In this document: positions 60,635 to 64,000 of the stretch, one piece after another
Layout: each line of letters opens with the position of its first letter
How positions within the stretch are numbered: position 1 is the first letter of the stretch
Source of the DNA: Gnetum montanum
Taxonomy: Eukaryota > Streptophyta > Gnetopsida > Gnetales > Gnetaceae
NCBI GenBank assembly: GCA_015680685.1
Contig: MNCI01036469.1
Coordinates: forward strand, 1 to 64,000
Reading direction: 5' to 3'
DNA: 64,000 nt
Made by a program: the position numbers and the translations under genes
Notes under the pieces: model-generated
What the model saw: the letters and a program-made list of their open reading frames with translations, nothing else
Database searches by the model: none
Told to the model about the DNA's origin: nothing

Positions 60635-61183
60635 GATCGAGATTACTTCATCATTGCAGTGTTCACTTTGTTTATTTATTTATTTATTTGTTATTTACTG
60701 CTTTGCTAATTAGTCTCTCTCATCTTAAACTCACGTTAGAACGTGGAATGAGTACGACTTTATTATGAGCATTTAAGTGTGACTACTTGGTAACCCAGTG
60801 GCGTACCTAGGATCTATGCTTGGTAATCCTAGTGGTAGTCGTGCATGAAGTCCAAGATGTGTATAGATAGTCAAGGAACAGATGCTCATTGCACTTAGGC
60901 TAGATTAGATTCTCTTACCCTTTCTCTCCTAGCTTAGTTAATATTATTTTCCATTGCCTTCAGGAGTAGCATTAGATTAGGAACACATCATACACCTCAC
61001 TCTAGACTAAACCATATGTTACAAATATAATACTAGTCCAGGTGGGAAGATAGTGAACTACGACCTAAGGCTAACTATCTAGGTGCCACAACTAGTTCGT
61101 ATGCAGAGTTTGATCGGATCTTGCATGAAGATGCTCGTATTCGTATGGTTGAGTGTAGGGGTACCTCTTCACTCATCACCTAT

Positions 61184-62960
61184 GCTTTCTCACTCTTAGG
61201 ATGAGGCTTGAGATAAGAGCCTTATCAATGCATCATAGTGGGGGTTAATCCATACTACCTCCATAGTGCCTTATCACCAACTTCCACACCCTCATGCTAG
61301 CACAACTTGTGAATGACTGTCACAAGCATTGTTGCGAAGACATCTACACATTCCAACTTGCTTAAGCCAACACATGTCATAAGCGCAACACATCCAAACC
61401 CAACATACCATGACCACATATATTCATACCTAACAGTCACATTCATTCCATGAAAATAATATCATGATTCAACAATAAAACATTTTTTCCCACAACCATA
61501 CTTCTCGAATTGCATGTAATTCCACAAAAATGACTACTATAATAACCTCCAAAATGATATATGGCAAGAAAAAAAAACTAATTTCATGATTAGAAAGTAC
61601 TTTCCAAAATGATCCTAGTGACACTAATTTCACTTAAATTAAACTCTTAGAAACAAAGTTATGCATGTCCAAAGTTCGATTAAGAAAATAATAATTAATA
61701 ATATTTAATTATTACTTATATAGATTAAAACTCATAGAAACTCTCGCACCATAATAGTCCCTAAAAATATAATATTCCAATCATAGTAGTCTCATCAATA
61801 TCACATATCCTATTTCACAAGTCCACATCATACCATACATCACATTTATATTACTAAATAATTCATAATCAAAACTACACAATTTTAGGAAATATGTAAA
61901 AATAACATGTCCAAGCTTAATCTTTGAGCTATTCATCCCACATGCCTCCATCACATGATCATATACACTAATCTAACATCAAAATACAAGGAAAAGGTAA
62001 AGACAATCCACCAATTATAATTGTTTAAGAAAAAAAATGCTAAAATAAGAAGAAAACTCTCAAAAATCTAGTAGGACTCCATTTCACTCCAAACAAGTTA
62101 TGCACACATGTAGATACGACCATAGCAATCCCAAATCCAAGTTTAGAGTAAGCAAAAACCATCCACAAAACTCAGAATTTAGAAAAATGTGAAACTGAAG
62201 AAGAGAGAAGAAACAAAATTGATGAAAACATGCTCCTGTTCATTTTTGTTAATGGAAACATACACAAAAAAATAGACCCCAAAACCCAATTTCTATGGGT
62301 ACGAGATGGTGAGGTGGTGGAAACAAAGAAAGCAAGAATAAAAAACACAATGCATAAAGCATATGCTTTTATTTAACACAAAAATAATGATGCACTTCTT
62401 TTTTTCCACATGCCTCACATCACATGTGTAGCTAATTTGACTTTTTACTTTTAAATTTTTTATGATTTTCTTAAATGAAATATTTTCAAAAGCTATATTT
62501 ATTTTTTTCCTTCACAACTAATGTCATGAACTTTAATCATGCGTAACAAACTCACCAGAACTCCAAATCAAAATCTATTTAAACCTTTGAGATCCTTATC
62601 AAAAGCTCTATACATTCACATGTCAAAATCACACCCAAGCATCACACAACATAGTGCTATCATTCAAATGTAAAAATACTAAAGTTTCATATAAAGCATA
62701 AATGTATACCAAATAAGTGCTCTTGTACCCCAATCCAACACCCCTACCAACAACCTCACTTATGTAACACATCACAAAGGGCTAGTGTACATAATCATGT
62801 TAGTTAAGCATGTTAAGACATCATAATTGTAACATAAATATAAAGCCTCATAACATATAAAATACATATTAACTTAGCCTCGGCAACCCACTGGGACTCC
62901 ACACATAATATAAATCGTAAGTGTTTGACCATACCTAATGTATTTGGATTAGATGTAATA
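61184..62960 (-). repeat. 5' LTR of element H, right part
   Basis: Continues after S and its second CCTAT; ends GATGTAATA (GATGTAACA in the other copy), then TSD GGATA. Confidence 0.9.
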
Positions 62961-62965
62961 GGATA

Positions 62966-63480
62966 TTTACCATATGAGCTAGTTTAAGAAAAATTGTCTA
63001 CAATGCCTATCCAAGCATAATTAAATACCCTTATAACTAAATGTACACTTAACCTAGATTTAGACTTAGGCTACAAGGAACAATTAATGAACCTTAATCT
63101 CCTAGATGAAAACCAATTATTAGTCCAAATGGATAATAAAATTTATAAAAAGTATTTCAAACATTAACATGATACCAAAATTAGGCATGATTCTATTAAG
63201 CCTAGAGATAGATTCCTCTACTATAACCCAAACCATGTCTCATAAAAGATGAAGTTTTAAACTATATAGGAATGATCATAGATTATTCATGTGACATATC
63301 AATCAAGCACCATATAAATTTACCATCCAACTGATCCACAAAAAACTCATCCTTTTTAATATTCAATAAATCAAACCATTTCATGACTTTTCTTCCTTCA
63401 AAGATTCTACCTTGAACATTGGACCACTTACTTCCTATTGGATTTTCAAAGTTTTCACTTTCAACAATAGTCATGGGAGT
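62966..63480 (+). pseudogene. Integrase C-terminal part of element B
   Basis: The frame continues from 35073: YLPYELV, then an acidic and Leu-rich helix (LNLLDENQLL near 63090-63115), then RDRFLYYNPNHVS near 63210-63240. These correspond to the region after the catalytic core of Athila/Tat integrases, where a YSPYELVYGK box is followed by a helix and a GD-W-L-Y box. Ends approximately at the PPT-like box 63466-63483. Degraded by stops. Confidence 0.65.
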
Positions 63481-63483
63481 GCC

Positions 63484-64000
63484 ATCTATTATACTTAGGT
63501 ACCAACCATTCTTTTTATATTCTTCTTATACTTTTTAAATTTTTTACCAATTTCTACTTTCTTTAATATATTTTCTATTCTTTTATATTTTTCACATTTC
63601 TTATCATTTTCATTCTTTAATATCTTTTAAATTCTTTATATGTTTTTATATTCTTCCATATTTCTCATTCTTTTATAGTTTAATCATTCTTCATGTACAT
63701 AATTTTTTTTTTGCTCTTTCCAATAAAGTGTAAAGGAATAAGCAAGATGTAGTTGAAATAATAAGAATTTCATCTTGTGTTATCAAATCATTAAGGGACT
63801 GATTGTACATATAGTGAGACCATATAATCTATCCATTCATTTCTAATAATAAGAGGTTCTTACCATGGACATAGTGACATTCTTGCCACAATAAAACTAA
63901 AATAAAGCAATGATTGTTATGCATGAATGGAAAAGTGAATAACCAAATGAGAATGAAAAGGATGTGACATTAAGGGAATTTGTGGAATCTCAAAAGCTAC
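63484..64000 (+). other. 3' spacer of element B
   Basis: No coding pattern. A T-rich tract (63505-63720) is followed by text that, reverse-complemented, matches the spacer of C near 14780-15000, including AAGAACCTCTTATTATT. It therefore lies in the sense position expected downstream of pol in this group. B's PPT and 3' LTR are beyond the window. Confidence 0.6.

Larger units (their letters stand above)
60282..61178 (+). mobile_element. Solo LTR S, plus orientation
   Basis: 897 bp, TGATGAG to ACTCATCA, flanked by CCTAT at 60277-60281 and 61179-61183. It is the only family member on the plus strand and the best preserved. No internal region is present; it arose by recombination between the two LTRs of an element of the A/C/D/F family. 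It carries the clearest promoter: a GATATC array, a TATA box and a poly(A) signal in order. Confidence 0.95.
35074..62960 (-). mobile_element. Element H: long-LTR chromovirus with nested F and solo LTR S
   Basis: 3' LTR 35074-37734; the 5' LTR begins at 59375 and ends at 62960 and is interrupted by S. Target duplication GGATA at 35069-35073 and 62961-62965, within element B. Internal parts: 37735-about 38530 and 55651-59374, about 4.5 kb, holding gag with two zinc knuckles, PR, RT, RNase H, and an integrase with a chromodomain-like end. The iMet PBS, the LTR length of 2.66 kb and the domain set fit the Tekay/Del side of the chromoviruses (inference). LTRs differ at roughly 12% of sites by eye. 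Confidence 0.92.

Noticed and set aside
60668-60695. TTTA repeat in S as a functional element
   Set aside because: A simple repeat in U5 not kept in the other LTRs of the family.

Overview
This 64 kb window is nuclear DNA of a seed plant with a large, repeat-filled genome. I found no host gene, rRNA, tRNA or CRISPR array. Nearly all of it is Ty3/Gypsy LTR retrotransposon sequence. The coding frames carry stops at codons that would be CAA, CAG, CGA or TGG, as expected from long methylation and C-to-T decay. The species cannot be named from the sequence.

The layout is a nest, ordered by five-base target duplications (TSDs) read directly from the sequence. The oldest layer, B, is a plus-strand gag/PR/RT/RNase H/IN element. 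It is visible at 4292-11296, in a 25-base scrap at 35049-35073, and from 62966 to the end. Element A (1-4291, minus) sits in B's gag and runs off the window. Element C (11297-35043, minus, TSD YCGAT) sits in B's integrase. Element D (15703-31711, minus, TSD ACATT) sits in C. Element E (24782-31583, minus, TSD CCTTC), a chromodomain Gypsy element, sits in D's 5' LTR. Element H (35074-62960, minus, TSD GGATA), a long-LTR chromovirus, lies 25 bases beyond C in B. H holds a composite F (about 38557-55650, minus) in its integrase and a solo LTR S (60282-61178, plus, TSD CCTAT) in its 5' LTR. Removing C and H rejoins B's integrase reading frame.

A, C, D, F and S share LTR ends (TGATGA...TCATCA). 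Where present, the tRNA-Asp-like primer site and the PPT context are also shared. A and F carry pol (A shows only PR and the start of the PR-RT linker before the window edge). C and D have a related gag but no pol. They carry instead a second sense ORF (ORF2, net 931 codons in D) with a long coiled coil, placed just before the 3' PPT. A PPT-like box (core TTAGTCATGGGGG) recurs inside these elements at the junctions between gag or pol, spacer and ORF2. Their U3 regions hold arrays of the palindrome GATATC next to the TATA box, in 14-base steps in S.

The most novel candidates are the gag+ORF2 pol-less family, the repeated PPT-like boxes, the GATATC arrays, and a degenerate antisense coding region between PR and RT of B. 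Coordinates of LTRs, TSDs, PBS and PPT are read to the base. Limits of decayed coding domains are approximate.
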